Counted from the first letter of the stretch, positions 1 through 10,973 are shown. The stretch is 64,000 nt of DNA from Bondarzewia mesenterica (GCA_004802705.1 SGPL01000059.1:1-64000); one strand, 5' to 3'. Numbers and translations are program-made. The notes: generated by a model from the sequence alone, not told the origin.

Positions 1-2
1 TG

Positions 3-463
3 AACGAACCGTCCATCGTATGGGAACGGTTGGCGGACGTCGATCAGGGTGCCGCGGCGTTTGTGGATGGGATCTTTAGGAAGAGCAGCCCGGCGGGTGG
101 GGATTGGGCTGGGCATACGGGTGAGAGCGCGTTGGCGGCATTGGAAGGGTATTCTCAAGCTGGGGTCGTCGTGGATCCTGCAGCAGAGTGAGTTTTTCTC
201 TCTTCCCCTCCTTTCTATGTCCGGTCGAATGTTGAGGTGCTGAGAAATATGTTTTGCGTACGAACAGTCATGCGTTGGCGAGACGGTTACAGGAAGAGGA
301 AGACGCGTATGCACATCAAGTGTATGCGAGACGACAACACGAGAGACAGGCGCAGATGCAGGCGCCAACACCACCGACACCACCATCGGCAGCAATGCTG
401 GGGATCCTCGATAGTCAGATCACTGTGTCTCGGAAGAAGAAGAAGGATTGTGTCATCATGTGA
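3..463 (+). CDS. MINDY-type deubiquitinase, C-terminal part (5' end outside window)
   Basis: This is the 3' end of a gene that begins left of the window. Two exons are readable, 3-187 and 268-463. They join in phase across an 80-nt GTGAGT...CAG intron. The upstream exon reads VWERLADVDQGAAAFVDGIF followed by SSPAGGDWAG, which resembles the end of the MINDY (FAM63/Miy1) catalytic domain, a family of K48-linkage-selective deubiquitinating cysteine proteases. The downstream exon starts with HALARRLQEEEDAYA, a match to the MIU-like ubiquitin-binding helix that follows this domain. The protein ends KKKKDCVIM, a polybasic stretch plus a CaaX box (C-V-I-M) that predicts farnesylation and membrane attachment. 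The catalytic Cys lies outside the window, so activity cannot be judged. The family call is from remembered motifs only. Confidence 0.7.
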
Positions 464-2215
464 AGTGTAAATTGTTTGTCTACGCGAAGATCTACGTATA
501 TTATGTATATGTATACCCGCGCGTCCTGTGGGATGCAACATGCTGTTGTTTAGGATTATATTGAGTTGGATATACGTACGGTAAACGTAAAACGAGGCGG
601 CTATAAAACGAGATTGCATGGCTGTGGTTCTGTTCCGATAGAGAGTCGATGTCTAGATACATACATAATACATGTAGTGAGATTAGACCGTTGGAAAGAT
701 GCCAAAAAAAAGGTTGTAAAAAAACCGATACCGGAGCGCAAAGCGACGTGCGCGGAGTTAGGGAAAAGGGGGACGTTCGAAGACGTGATGGTGGGGTGGT
801 GGTGGGAAATTCCGTCTCAGAGGGCAAGGGCAAATTGAAGTTCTGGTAGACGAGAGCCAGGTTGGGCTGGGAAGGTTGTCGGGATGGCGGCGACGATGCT
901 GTTGTCCATGTGGGGCTCGTTAACGTATGAGAAGGGGAGAGCCTCGGTGGGGGGGATGGTGTCCCGAGTGGTGAGGCAAAACGTACGGCACTTCTAGGAT
1001 TTGCTTACAACCTTGAAACCCGGGTCAAAAAGTTCCATCTTCAGATGCTCAGTGAACAAGCTTGTTGCTCCAAGAGCAGAACCAGTTGTATCTTATACAA
1101 GGCCGTCGAACACAGTACTTACTTACCTGCACTCACGCCTTGATAAAGCAGAACGACTGTCTTCTGCTTTGTTTGTAAGGTCTACCTGTAGGAGATAAAC
1201 TCACGCAGCAAAATTCCAACTCACCATTCACGGTCTCCTCTGAAAGGAACTTCAAACTGACCTGGTCAAGAACGCAGTACATATTGTAAATGCTGTGAAA
1301 GATGAATATTTGGTCCTGTCTGGCATTCTCATATACATATATCTTGCATGCATACAGAGACCCATGAAAGATCAATCGTCTTTGATGGGCCAGACGAGGT
1401 GTAGAAAAAGAAATCTGGTTGAACCCCGATCAAAAAGGGAACAGACGACGTACAGTTCTGCTTTTTTTTTGTTTCTCAGGGGAAAAAATAAAACCAAAAG
1501 CCACGAATGAATGGCATCATCATCATCGAGCATGCTCAATATCAATCCTGTAAACCATTTGCAAGTCAACGTCATCGCGTCAAGCCTAGCGTCGATTCAG
1601 TTCGTGGTGGCATAGAAATAGACCGCCAAGATAAACAGCGGTAGTGGGGAGGCGGCCGGGATAGGATGGGAAATTCGTCCTAGAGGGCTGAAGAACAATT
1701 GGTTTTCGTTGATGGGAGTCCATGCAGCAGTGCGTCAGAACCCGGCTCGGGAATACTTAGCATGATGGTGATATTCCTATATTTCCGACATGGCTGTTAA
1801 GTACTTACTGTAGCTGATCTGACGAGGTCGAAGTGAGTGGATAAGGTCGCGTCGTTGAGGAATGATACACGTATAAGTTGTGAACTCTTTCTTGAAGCGG
1901 CCTGTTAAACCACTCACGAATGATGTCTGTCGAGTTGTAAATTGATCTCTGGAACGATACAAAAATCGCAATCTCGACGCTATGAGCAGCACGATAGAGT
2001 GAGTTATTGAAATGGCGGCATCAACATATTGTTGATCATTACGAATCCTGCTAGCTGAGGCTCAGAGTCGGAGAGGCTCAGGAAAGAACGAACTTGAAAT
2101 TGGATGACGAGCATTGGACGACGCGCACGTGAATTGCACACTCGGGAAGCCCGGCGCGGAGTTTAAACGTACGTCCACCTCCATCTCCATCCACCATCCA
2201 CCTCCTCTCACCACA
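464..2215. other. intergenic region, no gene seen
   Basis: About 1.75 kb without an exon chain I can support. It should hold the 3' UTR of the MINDY-like gene and the promoter of sdh3. Short open frames on both strands lack recognisable motifs and plausible splice partners. Confidence 0.5.
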
Positions 2216-3122
2216 ATGAACTGCACGCGCATCGGTCTTGGGTCTGCGCTTCGGCGCGCTGCATTCTCGTCTCCTAAACTCGGTACGTCCCGACCTCACC
2301 AACTCACCGCGAAACGGTTTTAAATTCGTGACGCAGCGAGAAACCCAGCTACATTCCGCTTGGTTCCCAAGCGGTGAGTTCTTCACCTTTCTTTCATCTC
2401 TCATATTTTTTTTCGTATATTTATCTCCTCCTTTGATGTGTTGTTGTCTTGGCGTTGACGCGTGTTGGGTGGTGGTTTTAGCACTGTGAAAACGCAATCG
2501 CTGCCGCCGTCTGCGTCCGAAAACATCTTGAACTCTCAAACGTCTCAAACGTCCTTCGAGCCCCCATTTCACCATCTACCAACCCCAACTCACATGGATC
2601 GGGTCCATCTTTAACCGTGCCACTGGTACTTTCCTGAGCGTCCGTGCGTGAAGTCTCTAACCACCCCACCCATCCCCCCCTTTCCTATTCACTGATTGAC
2701 ATATATGCGCATTTGCGCTTTTCGGAATGCTTCGATGTGAACAGTGCTCTACGGCTTCTCGCTCGCGTACCTCGTCGCTCCTTCGACCTTCTCCAGTGCC
2801 AACGTCGTCGATACCGTCAAAGCCCTCCCCCAATCCGTCAAGATCGCCGGCAAGACGGTCCTCGCCTTGCCTTTTGCGTTCCACGGTTTCAATGGCCTCC
2901 GGCATCTCGCTTGGGATTCTGGTAAATGTACGCATCTTCTCCCTCTCTCTCTCCCTTCGCCCTTTCTTTCTCTTTTTCTCTCTCTTTTTTTCTTCGAACG
3001 AAATGGGTGACGAATGATTTTTTGATGCGTTCACAGTGCTCTCGCTCAAAGGCGCATACGCGAGTGGGTATGCCGTGTTGGGCGCGACGGCGATCGGCAC
3101 GGTCGTCCTTGTGCTTTTGTAG
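2216..3122 (+). CDS. sdh3: Succinate dehydrogenase cytochrome b subunit (complex II membrane anchor)
   Basis: Five exons: 2216-2282, 2337-2373, 2482-2643, 2745-2921, 3037-3122. The product is the mitochondrial inner-membrane subunit that binds haem b and ubiquinone in complex II. The N-terminus is basic and hydroxylated, as expected of a mitochondrial presequence. Family signatures are SPHFTIYQPQLTW before the first helix, then LYGFSLAYLVAP, then FHGFNGLRHLAWD, which carries the haem-ligand His, then a last helix ending GTVVLVLL and a stop. The length of about 175 residues is normal. Exon 3 carries an apparent frameshift at 2539-2541. Upstream of it the frame reads QSLPPSASENILNSQ; the SPHFTIYQPQ frame is one base later. 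Removing one A from CAAACG inside a duplicated 9-mer restores the family sequence, so I take it as a sequence error, though a true lesion is not excluded. Confidence 0.9.
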
Positions 3123-3791
3123 TTCGGTGGTCGGATCCTGGGCCTGTCCTGTATCGCAATGAATTTCTTCTTCTTTTTTTGCTTGACGGACTCGGTCTCT
3201 TTTTTTTCTTTCGTGGCGCACGATGATGTCCTTTTTCTACGGTAACTATGACGTCAAGGAATCTTTCGCAACGCTGGTGCCTTGTCAATGTCCGAGTATT
3301 GAGCTTGACGTGGAATGAAAGTTGAACGTTGAACGTCCAAACTACTCGCTTTACTTTAATCCTCCATTCAATTGACCGGGTCCCTGTGGTATTCGGCCGC
3401 AGTTTCTAGAGTAACGCGCCTCTGAATATTGCTCACAGAGACGTAGATCTTCGGTTTGCGAAAAGTCGCCTCGGACGTCACGGTGCGGCTGTCAGGGAAT
3501 TGTCTACCATTCCTTCGAATCGCCCGTATATATACCCCTACAAGTCTACGGGTCGACTGTAGCTCTCGAGCGTCGTGTTGTGTTGAAATATGTGCCAGGT
3601 TCGGACAAGTTTTCGTTGGGCGTCGAACCGGACCGAGCATATGTAGATACCATATATCATCGATCATTCTTCCCCATTCCCCAACGAAATTTCCGACGAC
3701 CCATGAATGCATATATAATTCCCGTCCTGCCGCTCCCGAGCAAGCTCGTCTCTTCCCCCCTACCCCCGACACGGTCTCAATCGTTTGCCTC
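3123..3791. other. intergenic region with TATA-like elements
   Basis: The sdh3 3' UTR and the promoter of the next gene. TATA-like runs lie at 3526-3535 and, about 75 nt before the next start codon, at 3710-3718. No other gene seen. Confidence 0.4.
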
Positions 3792-4280
3792 ATGCAACCC
3801 TCCCTCGACCCCGCCGAGTACGCTCAACTCGGTATCGACATCCTCACCGCGGCCATCGCGGCCGTCATCATCGCTTTCTTGACCAGCAAACCCAGCCTTT
3901 TTTCAATCGTCCCCGGCGTCCGTGTCGAATCGGGTCTTGTGAGGCAGTCGGTGAGACCCCATCTCGTTTTTTTTTTTGGTTTCTCGGTCGATTCGAATCT
4001 CATTTCTTCCACACCAGTGCACAGTATGTATCGTAGAGGCTCGTGCGGACGCTCTCAGCTCTGTAGTACACCTCGATCCAGTAAGTACGTTTCTCGACCG
4101 CATGCGGGCTACCCGGGTCGTCCGGCTCTCTTGTATACCGGAACCCGTCCCCAACTCTTTCTCTCGACATTACCTCCGAATTCGAAACTTGTGGCTGATG
4201 TTTCTTCCCCTCCCCCGAAGTTTGATCCATGCTCATTCGAGCGCGCCTGGGCGATTCCGATCGCTGCGATCGCCGATTAG
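3792..4280 (+). CDS. Small hypothetical single-pass membrane protein
   Basis: I do not recognise this protein. Three exons, 3792-3950, 4018-4080 and 4221-4280, join in phase 0 with GTGAGA...CAG and GTAAGT...AAG introns and give a 93-residue protein. Residues of about 14-32 (ILTAAIAAVIIAFLTS) form one hydrophobic helix, followed by a basic and polar tail containing two closely spaced Cys (CTVC). A TATA-like box 75 nt upstream supports expression. The last exon rests on a weak acceptor and could be wrong. It could also be a short non-conserved prediction. No function is proposed. Confidence 0.4.
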   Translation: MQPSLDPAEYAQLGIDILTAAIAAVIIAFLTSKPSLFSIVPGVRVESGLVRQSVRPHLVFFFGFSVDSNLISSTPVHSMYRRGSCGRSQLCSTPRSSKYVSRPHAGYPGRPALLYTGTRPQLFLSTLPPNSKLVADVSSPPPKFDPCSFERAWAIPIAAIAD

Positions 4281-4968
4281 AATAATGCAAGTCGTGCAAA
4301 AGCTCGTAGATTTTTGTTTGTATCGTCCAGTCTTGTACGAATGCGGAGGTGATGTATGAAGCTTTAAATAAGAAGGATTGTTGCGCTTGATTCGATGACG
4401 GCGTCCTCCGGAGGCAAGTTGGGTCGTTTGTAGTGTCAGTATTGTATGTCACGTAACGGCTGTAATGAGTCAGCTGAGTTTGAAGTAGGCTATAAGTCGA
4501 CTACAAATCATGTCTAGCCTTGACTACGATTACGTAATAAATGATGGTACAGTAGATCGCTTCCATTTTGAACTTGCTTCCGCCCCAGTACTTGATACCC
4601 CCCATTCCAAAGCTCACAGAGTCTTCGTTGTGCTCGAAGTACTCAAAGGTGTCTAGTTTTGCAGCCTTGTTTCTGATCTTATCTCTTTTGCGAATTGCAA
4701 CGTTTGATATAATCGTTCTTTCACCTCACGCTCTTTCGTTGAACTGAAATTCGACTCGGGCTATCTCTGATTTTTCAGGTAAGACCCGTATATATCACGC
4801 AGTGCAGGACCTCTTGTTCAAACAATTTAATTGACCCCACTCTTTCCAGCCGAAACTGGTGAGTTGTGTTGTGTTATCAACATACGCGCAATTCAGAGAG
4901 TTCGCGAACATAGTTACTAAAACCAACTATACAGAAAACAGACGACAGACGATAACCTACTACGTATC
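4281..4968. other. intergenic region
   Basis: Promoter region for the SAM-domain gene, with a TATATAT run near 4788 and CT-rich stretches. No gene seen. Confidence 0.4.
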
Positions 4969-7031
4969 ATGAGCGCCGCGACAGCAACACCGCCTACCTC
5001 ACCGTTCACCCTCAAATCACCCAACCACCAAAATCATCCTCTCAAACCAAACCCGCACCCATACGCCATCAAGACGACCTCCACGGCTCTCCTATCTAGG
5101 TCCAACTCGTCCGGGCACGCTGCACAGGCATCTCATTATTACGTCCCCCCACATCCCAACCGCAGCCCCACCCGGAGCCCGACCAATCGGAAATCGGAGT
5201 ATAGGGGACACCAGTACTCTACGAGCCTCACGGGGAGCGACATCGTACCTGCTTCGCCCATTCCGATACCGTCACCCCTCCCTATCCCCTTCCCCTTTGA
5301 CCCGTCCGCGCCACGCCCCCCAACGCACCCCATCGGAAGACAATCCCGCGCTTTCGAGGAGGCTGACGCGCGCGGAGACGTTGCCGTCATTTTCGAGCGC
5401 GGACGTTGTCGATTCGGGCGTGCGAGCGGCCGGGTTGATGTTGGAGGACCTCGAGCAGTCGAATCCGAAATTGTGGACGCCGTCGCAGCTCGCGGCATAT
5501 CTCGCTTCTGCGCTGCGCGTTCGTCCCGGGGACGCGGTCGTGATGCCCGTGCCTGTCGTGCGGGACATTGCGGTTTGGGTACGGGAGTCGGGAATCAGTG
5601 GGCGTGTGTTTTTGCGCTGGGACGAGGAAGATTTGGAAGCGTGCGTTTGTCCCCATTCCTTTCTCTCCCTCCACGATGTTGACGGTTTGTTATGCGTATG
5701 CGTGTATGCGCGTATTATAGGTTGGGCGTGAGCACATCATGGCGCAAGGCGCTGTTGAACGCTTCGCGGACGCTGCGTCAAAACGTGTTGCGCGGCCGCA
5801 TTTGGGGCTCTCCGCCTGACGACGGCACGTCCGCGCCCGCGTCTCACCCGTTCGCTTCCGATTTGTACGCGTCCTCTTCGAGCTCGCTCGACCTCTCAGA
5901 GTCGGAACAGACGTCCCCCGCTGCGCCGTACCAATGCCGTGCGGGCTCGTAAAGGGCGGGTCAGGGGTATGGTGGACAAGTGGGAGCGCGAGAGCGCGGG
6001 GAGCGATGGGGAAGGGGAGATGGGGTCGCCTCGGCGGTTGGGGGCTGTGCTACCTATACCGGACAGTGCAATCGATTTGGGGATGGAGAAGGTGGGAGGA
6101 GAAGAAGAGGAGATGAGTATGGAAGATTTGCTTGCGGGGCAGCCTGTCCCTTCGTCTGGCTCGTGGGGTGCTAGAGCGTGGGAGGATGTGGAAGGTGGGG
6201 TGACGGTGAAAAAGGCGGGTGAGCCTCAGGGTTGGAGTACGATCAGGAGGGACGGCGTTGGGAATGGGAGTGGGAGCAGTTCGGGCAGTGGGAGCAGTGG
6301 GAGGATCAAGATGGGAGGAACGAAGGACGAGCGAAGGGCTGTCAATGCCATATTCCAGTCTGCGTCTACGGAAAAAAATCCAGGAGCAGGAAGAGCAGGG
6401 CGAGGATGCTGTCCATGTCAGTTCCGAAGAGGAGGAGAAAATGCGGCAGTTGGAGAGAGCATTGGAGAAGGAGGTGAGCGAAAGCCGAGATTTGTTGGAG
6501 GCGTTTCGACGGCGGTTGGTGGAAGTGGAGGAGAGGGTTCAGAGGATGGAGGAGAGGGATGCGGAGAAGGACGGCGAGCTCGAGAGGCTGAAAGAGTCGG
6601 AGCGCCTGAGAGAAGCGGAATTGGCTAGAAAAGAAGCTGAGCAGGCGCAGAGGGAGGTGGAGAGGAAGAAGCAGGACGTAGAACTTGCACGGGAGGTCGA
6701 GCGTCTTCGTGCGGTCGAGAAAAGCGCGAAGGAGAAAGAGTTCGCACCTGAATCGACTTCAACGGAACCTGCCCTTCGTGCTCAAAGTCCTCAGGCTGAT
6801 GCCGGTATCATTATAACCTCACCCGTTCCCCAGTATCTCGTCCCGGCTGCTGAAAGGTCGGAGATGCATGGATTTCAGAAGAACCGAAGACCAGAAGCCC
6901 AATCCGACGTTCTCGATCCCGGGTCGGTCTCTGCCTTACCGTCTTACGTGCTCCTCGTCGGCCTAGGAGTGTGTGCTGTCGTTCTGCGGGTCGTGTTGCG
7001 GCGCGTCGCGGGCAGACCGCTCAGATCGTGA
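4969..7031 (+). CDS. SAM-domain, coiled-coil, C-terminally anchored membrane protein
   Basis: Two exons, 4969-5640 and 5721-7031, join in phase across a GTGCGT...TAG intron. The first 150 or so residues are Pro/Ser/Thr-rich and look disordered. A SAM-like helical domain follows (WTPSQLAAYLASALRV through WRKALLNASRTLRQ) and spans the intron. Then comes a Gly/Ser-rich acidic linker and a long Glu/Arg/Lys heptad-rich coiled coil encoded by about 6380-6730. A single hydrophobic helix near 6940-7000 ends the protein just before a short Arg-rich tail, which is the arrangement of a tail-anchored protein facing the cytosol. The reading frame shifts three times, each explained by one extra base in a homopolymer (5316-5321, 5915-5919, 6372-6378). 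The role is unknown; scaffolding or tethering at an organelle membrane is an inference from architecture. Confidence 0.65.
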
Positions 7032-7596
7032 CAGTCGGGTCTTTTCACTTTCGACGTCCTACAGGTTCCTCGTTTGTTTCTCTTGCGTTGATATCTGACA
7101 GTCATTTCGTTCGGTCTCTTCGCCCGTCTTATATCTTCCACCTCGTTGACTGCAGGCTTTCTAGGCTTTTTTTTGTGGACAGTTCACTAGCGATACCTTT
7201 ATTCGAGTTTTTTTTTTCTCCATCCCGATTGTCTCGTTTCTTGTGCAGATTCCCTTTTCTTTGTTTTGCTCTTTTACGACTTCACACGAGCTTCACGACC
7301 ATTCACGGCTTCCGACGACACATGTTCTCGCTTCCGCTACCTTTGTTCTTGATCTGTCCGTTAGGGCTGAATATCGTCCGCTTGTCGTGTTGTCCCCGCT
7401 TCTCTGTCATCACTATTCAGGGTTTGCGGTTTGCGGTGAGCCCAATCGGTTTGTCCTTCTTCTCGAACTGGCATCCTTAAACTCAAAGAACGGTTTAAAA
7501 ACCTTACAGCTGCTCCCAATCTCATCTCTCCTGAAAGCTCTGTCAAATCAATGAAGGGGGTACGAGGGGGGACAGCATCCACTATCGTTTGAATGT
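7032..7596. other. intergenic region
   Basis: T-rich 3' flank of the SAM-domain gene. No gene seen. Confidence 0.4.
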
Positions 7597-7815
7597 TTAT
7601 TCAGACTGAGATGGCTGAGGGATTTCCCAAAATGTGCCATCTCTAGCGCACTATACTGTCCTGTACAGTGAGATGCCATGGTGACTATCATCAGCACAGA
7701 TATTCGAACAAATATCACAGGCAAATCAATTGAATCTGGAGTTTGGTCGTTTATGACCATATGTGTTTGCGGCGAGCGGGTTCAACCCGTTCGGCGACGA
7801 CATTGCAGTGTATTG
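7597..7815 (-). pseudogene. Degenerate fragment of the B-family gene (third copy)
   Basis: Two blocks match the intact B gene at 8677-9239 in the same order and orientation. The last exon, 7597-7650, still encodes CARDGTFWEIPQPSQSE and a stop, against CARDGVFWGFPQPSQA in the intact copy, and keeps a TATAG acceptor. Upstream, 7745-7815 matches the segment encoding VVAEWVNALAANMAIGHQSP, but with substitutions and loss of frame (SPNGLNPLAANTYGH). Nothing of the N-terminal half is recognisable further upstream. I read it as a truncated relic of the same duplication history as the neighbouring inverted pair. Confidence 0.6.
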
Positions 7816-8676
7816 ATGCCCGTGGCACCCCTTCCTCTGCGATGTGAGTAGAGACCTGGGTGGGCTGTTGGTCTCCATGTATTGCTTTTTTGCGCACAAA
7901 TGGTATATATGTGTATTTCTATCATCAGAACCGTTGCGCAACCGACCTTGCGACGAGAATCAGTCCATACTTATGTACAGATGGAACTTCGGATTCCCTA
8001 TTCAAAACCGCTGCACATTGTAAATGGGGAAGTTAGGAGAAGTAATCAATCGACTCCACAGGATATTGCGGAACCACTGAACAGCTGCCAAGAGTGAGTG
8101 ACGCACCAGGAAACTTCGTGTATAATCCCAGCACCATGACGGTCATGATGGTGGAGCAGTGGGCACCCTACTTACTTGCTATGGCGTAGCGGTGAACACC
8201 GCGTTTCAGCGGGAATGTTTAGAAGCTGTGATGGAAGAGAAAGTCGACGGCGGAGGTGCTGCTGGGCTAAAATAAATCCTCAGCAGCGCAAGCACTGATC
8301 TCGGAGTTGCTGAGAAATGCTGCTGAAATCGGACCGTTAAGATCCCTTCTTGTTTATCCCCTCGAAGTTTCAAGCTTGCATCCCTGAAGCTAATGTGTTT
8401 TCGGGCTACTCGGACCACAGGCTGTTTCTCAATCCATTGTATGGTCATTGATCAATGTTGCTTTTTGTACGCTTTGAATACATATGACTAAGCATCGTAG
8501 TAACCCTACTAGACTATGACTCGGACCTGTAGCACACAGCTGTGCTAAGTCTGACTCAGCTTGCACAAAATACACGCGGCCGCAAATCTCTTTAAAAGTC
8601 TCTCAATTGCCCTTTGAAACCAAGCCTACTCGACGCACTGTGAATCTGACCATATTTCTATGTCAACCAGCCTGAT
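7816..8676. other. intergenic region
   Basis: About 860 nt between the B relic and the intact B gene. No coding chain or RNA gene seen. Confidence 0.4.
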
Positions 8677-9239
8677 TCAAGCCTGGGATGGTTGAGGGAA
8701 TCCCCAAAACACGCCGTCTCTGGCGCACTGGATGTACTGATGGCGACGACAATTAGCATGTACGAACGAGTAAGTATTCCACCAAATGCAATACGCACTA
8801 GATCTGGGGATTGATGGCCTATTGCCATGTTCGCAGCGAGCGCGTTGACCCATTCGGCGACGACACGGCAGTGCATGATATCATCGTCAGCCGCAGCCGC
8901 AGCCGCAGCCTCCTCTTCTTCCTCGTCATCGCTAAGCTCAACTTCGTCTCTGGGCAGGGCGGGCGCCGCGAACAGCACTGTCCCATCTTCGCCGCTCCGT
9001 TTGTCGAGGGCTAGGATGGGAGAGACGGGCGTGTTTGGCTGCTTTGTTTCGAAGTGGTAAGACACGAGGTCTTGCGGAGTCGAGAGCGGTCGCGTCGGGC
9101 GGGTGGTGATGAATGTGATGATGGCGACGGGTTGGACGGCAGATGTAGTCGTGAAAGTATGGACGAGATCGTTGACCTTGTCGTCCGGTAGCTCCGCAGA
9201 GTCGCTGAGGATGTAGATGGGGATGGGTGAGGTGGCCAT
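8677..9239 (-). CDS. B-family small acidic protein (uncharacterised)
   Basis: Two exons on the minus strand, 8799-9239 and 8677-8727, joined by GTGCGT...CAG in phase 0. The start ATG at 9239 gives MATSPIPIYILSDSAELPDD. The product is about 163 residues. It has an N-terminal strand-rich part, then VSPILALDKRSGEDG, then a low-complexity run of Asp, Glu and Ala (DDEEEEEAAAAAAADDD), then HCRVVAEWVNALAANMAIGH and a short conserved tail CARDGVFWGFPQPSQA. There is no signal peptide or membrane helix, so it is probably cytosolic. The arrangement of a hydrophobic strand, an R-V-V-x-W-V-N-A-L-A-x-N motif and a terminal tail recalls the DUF6924-type fold, but I hold that loosely. It lies back to back with the nuclease gene at 9760, and the pair recurs in inverted order at 11781-13950. 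Confidence 0.55.
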
Positions 9240-9759
9240 GGTCAAGTGCTACTGGTACAAGAATTGAGATGTCGAACTGAACACGTTGTGACTATATCAG
9301 GACTCCTCACGATGACTTCGGAGCCGGGCGCTAGTCACCCAGTGAGCGTCTGCGAAGCCACCCCATGCCGGTCAGCGTTCGGTAGTACTCTTGGCTATGT
9401 ATGGGACATCATCTGGAGCTACAATTTGTGCAAGTCGAATCACAATGTTCACCCACCACCTTTTGGAGACTAGACGAAACCCTCTCGACTTCCCCGGTGG
9501 TGCGTCTACCACTGATCCAAGACGAATGCAGCAACTCTTGGAAGCACCCCAGATCTTTGGTACTATATTTTTTGATCGTTTCAAAGCCATGGGGCAATCA
9601 TATGCTTATTGCAATCCTTTGAACGTCCAGATGCCCTCTCCACCACCAGGCGCTCGTGGTAAGCCTTGAAGCAATGCACCCTCACGAAGTATAAGAACTG
9701 CATCGAGTATGCCCGTTTTCCAACGACTTTACTTTGAGTTCGATCGCAGTCTACCTACC
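9240..9759. promoter_or_regulatory. Shared intergenic region between divergent B and A genes
   Basis: 520 nt between two start codons on opposite strands. It is a possible bidirectional promoter. The same divergent arrangement exists at 12975-13477 in the right arm. No defined element is visible. The region between 9390 and 9670 is open in two frames but lacks motifs. Confidence 0.35.
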
Positions 9760-10973
9760 ATGCTCACATTCTCCGCCGTGCTCATCTCTTTGTCTCTTGT
9801 TCCAGCTCTCGTGAATTCACAGAACTTCGGCATTGACTGCAGCCTGTATTCCGATGTGTGCGACACCGCGTGCTTTGCCGTCTTTTGCGGAGGCGTGTCG
9901 GGTCATGGGCTGCACTATGACCCCAACTCTGGTACTACTAAGCCGAGACAAGGGTCACAGACGACGACGGCCGACTATCGTAGGGCCGCCATTGGGTGTG
10001 TCAACAGCAACTTTTGTGACACTAGCAACACCGGCCTGTCGTGCGACGAGTTCCCTTATGCTTCAACGTACGTGATTACGTTTCAATTTCTCTTGGGATG
10101 ACCATCCATGACAATTTCAATCTAGTTACGATGGGGGCCTTGGCGTAAGTTTGGTATCATGTTGATACATCGTAGTAATTGAGCTAGAGTTCGTTCTAGT
10201 GTTTCCCTGCCGGATTTCCCGGGCAGCAAAGTGAGCTCTTCCAATCCGGGGTAACTCATTGCACGAACGCAGGCCAGAATAGCGGCAAGTCATCTCAAGA
10301 GTCTGGTCGACATCTCCCACTGATTATCCGAATAGGTGCTGGTTCTGCCTTGAGTAACTTTTACGCTCAAAATGGCCTTGCAAACGGCGCCCAGTTGTCA
10401 GTTCACATGCTGTATCAATGTATTCTTCATTTGCTGATATATTTTCTCCTTGCAGCGGTTGGTTTCTCCTCGCAGTTATTTGCTTGAAATACTCATATAT
10501 CTCACGAATAGGCATCGCTGTCACGGGCAACCAATTCTGCACCGACGTCACCAACAGTAATGCTAACTGCCCTACTCAGGCGAGCGATTTGCTTAAGTGT
10601 AGAAGGATGTCAGAACCGACTTCACTGACCTCTGTCATTTCAGGGCATTACTAATCCAGCCGCGAACTACTACCAAGCCCGCTCGGCTCCGGACAACACC
10701 TACTGCCCGGCTCGTGGCATTGGCACTCGCAGCTCGCTCGTGCCCGGCGAGCTCAGCGAGCTCCCAAAGCGTGGGCCAGTGAACGTCACGACAGTCACAA
10801 TCGATGATGGCACCAAGTGGATCGCGCTCATGGGCGCGGAGCTGTTCAAGGTTGGGAACACCATCTGGACGGAGGACAAGAACGCCACTTCTGCCGCCAA
10901 TGCTACCGGAGCGATTGATGCGGCTGCCTCCACCGTGGTTGGGAAGAAGGCGAAGATTGTTTCGGTCAATTGA
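9760..10973 (+). CDS. Secreted NucA/NucB-like deoxyribonuclease (copy A)
   Basis: The start at 9760 gives a clean signal peptide (MLTFSAVLISLSLVPALVNS) followed by a Cys-rich mature protein. The core RRAAIGCVNSNFC then SCDEFPYAST joined to YDGGLG is the hallmark of the NucA/NucB DNase family, whose members are secreted endonucleases with a D-E-P-F/Y-A-S-T type active site. Exons: 9760-10067, 10126-10144 (19-nt microexon), 10200-10284, 10336-10396, a poorly resolved stretch 10456-10511, 10512-10579, 10644-10973. Two introns start with GC instead of GT (10285 and 10580). The last exon gives a tail of about 110 residues with N-glycosylation sequons and the segment DGTKWIALMGAELFKVGN, not part of the usual nuclease core. 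Extracellular nucleic-acid scavenging or defence is inferred. Confidence 0.7.

Noticed and set aside
2657..3288. Long open frames on the minus strand opposite sdh3
   Set aside because: They are antisense to a recognised gene, and their Arg/Glu/Lys runs come from CT-rich introns read in reverse.
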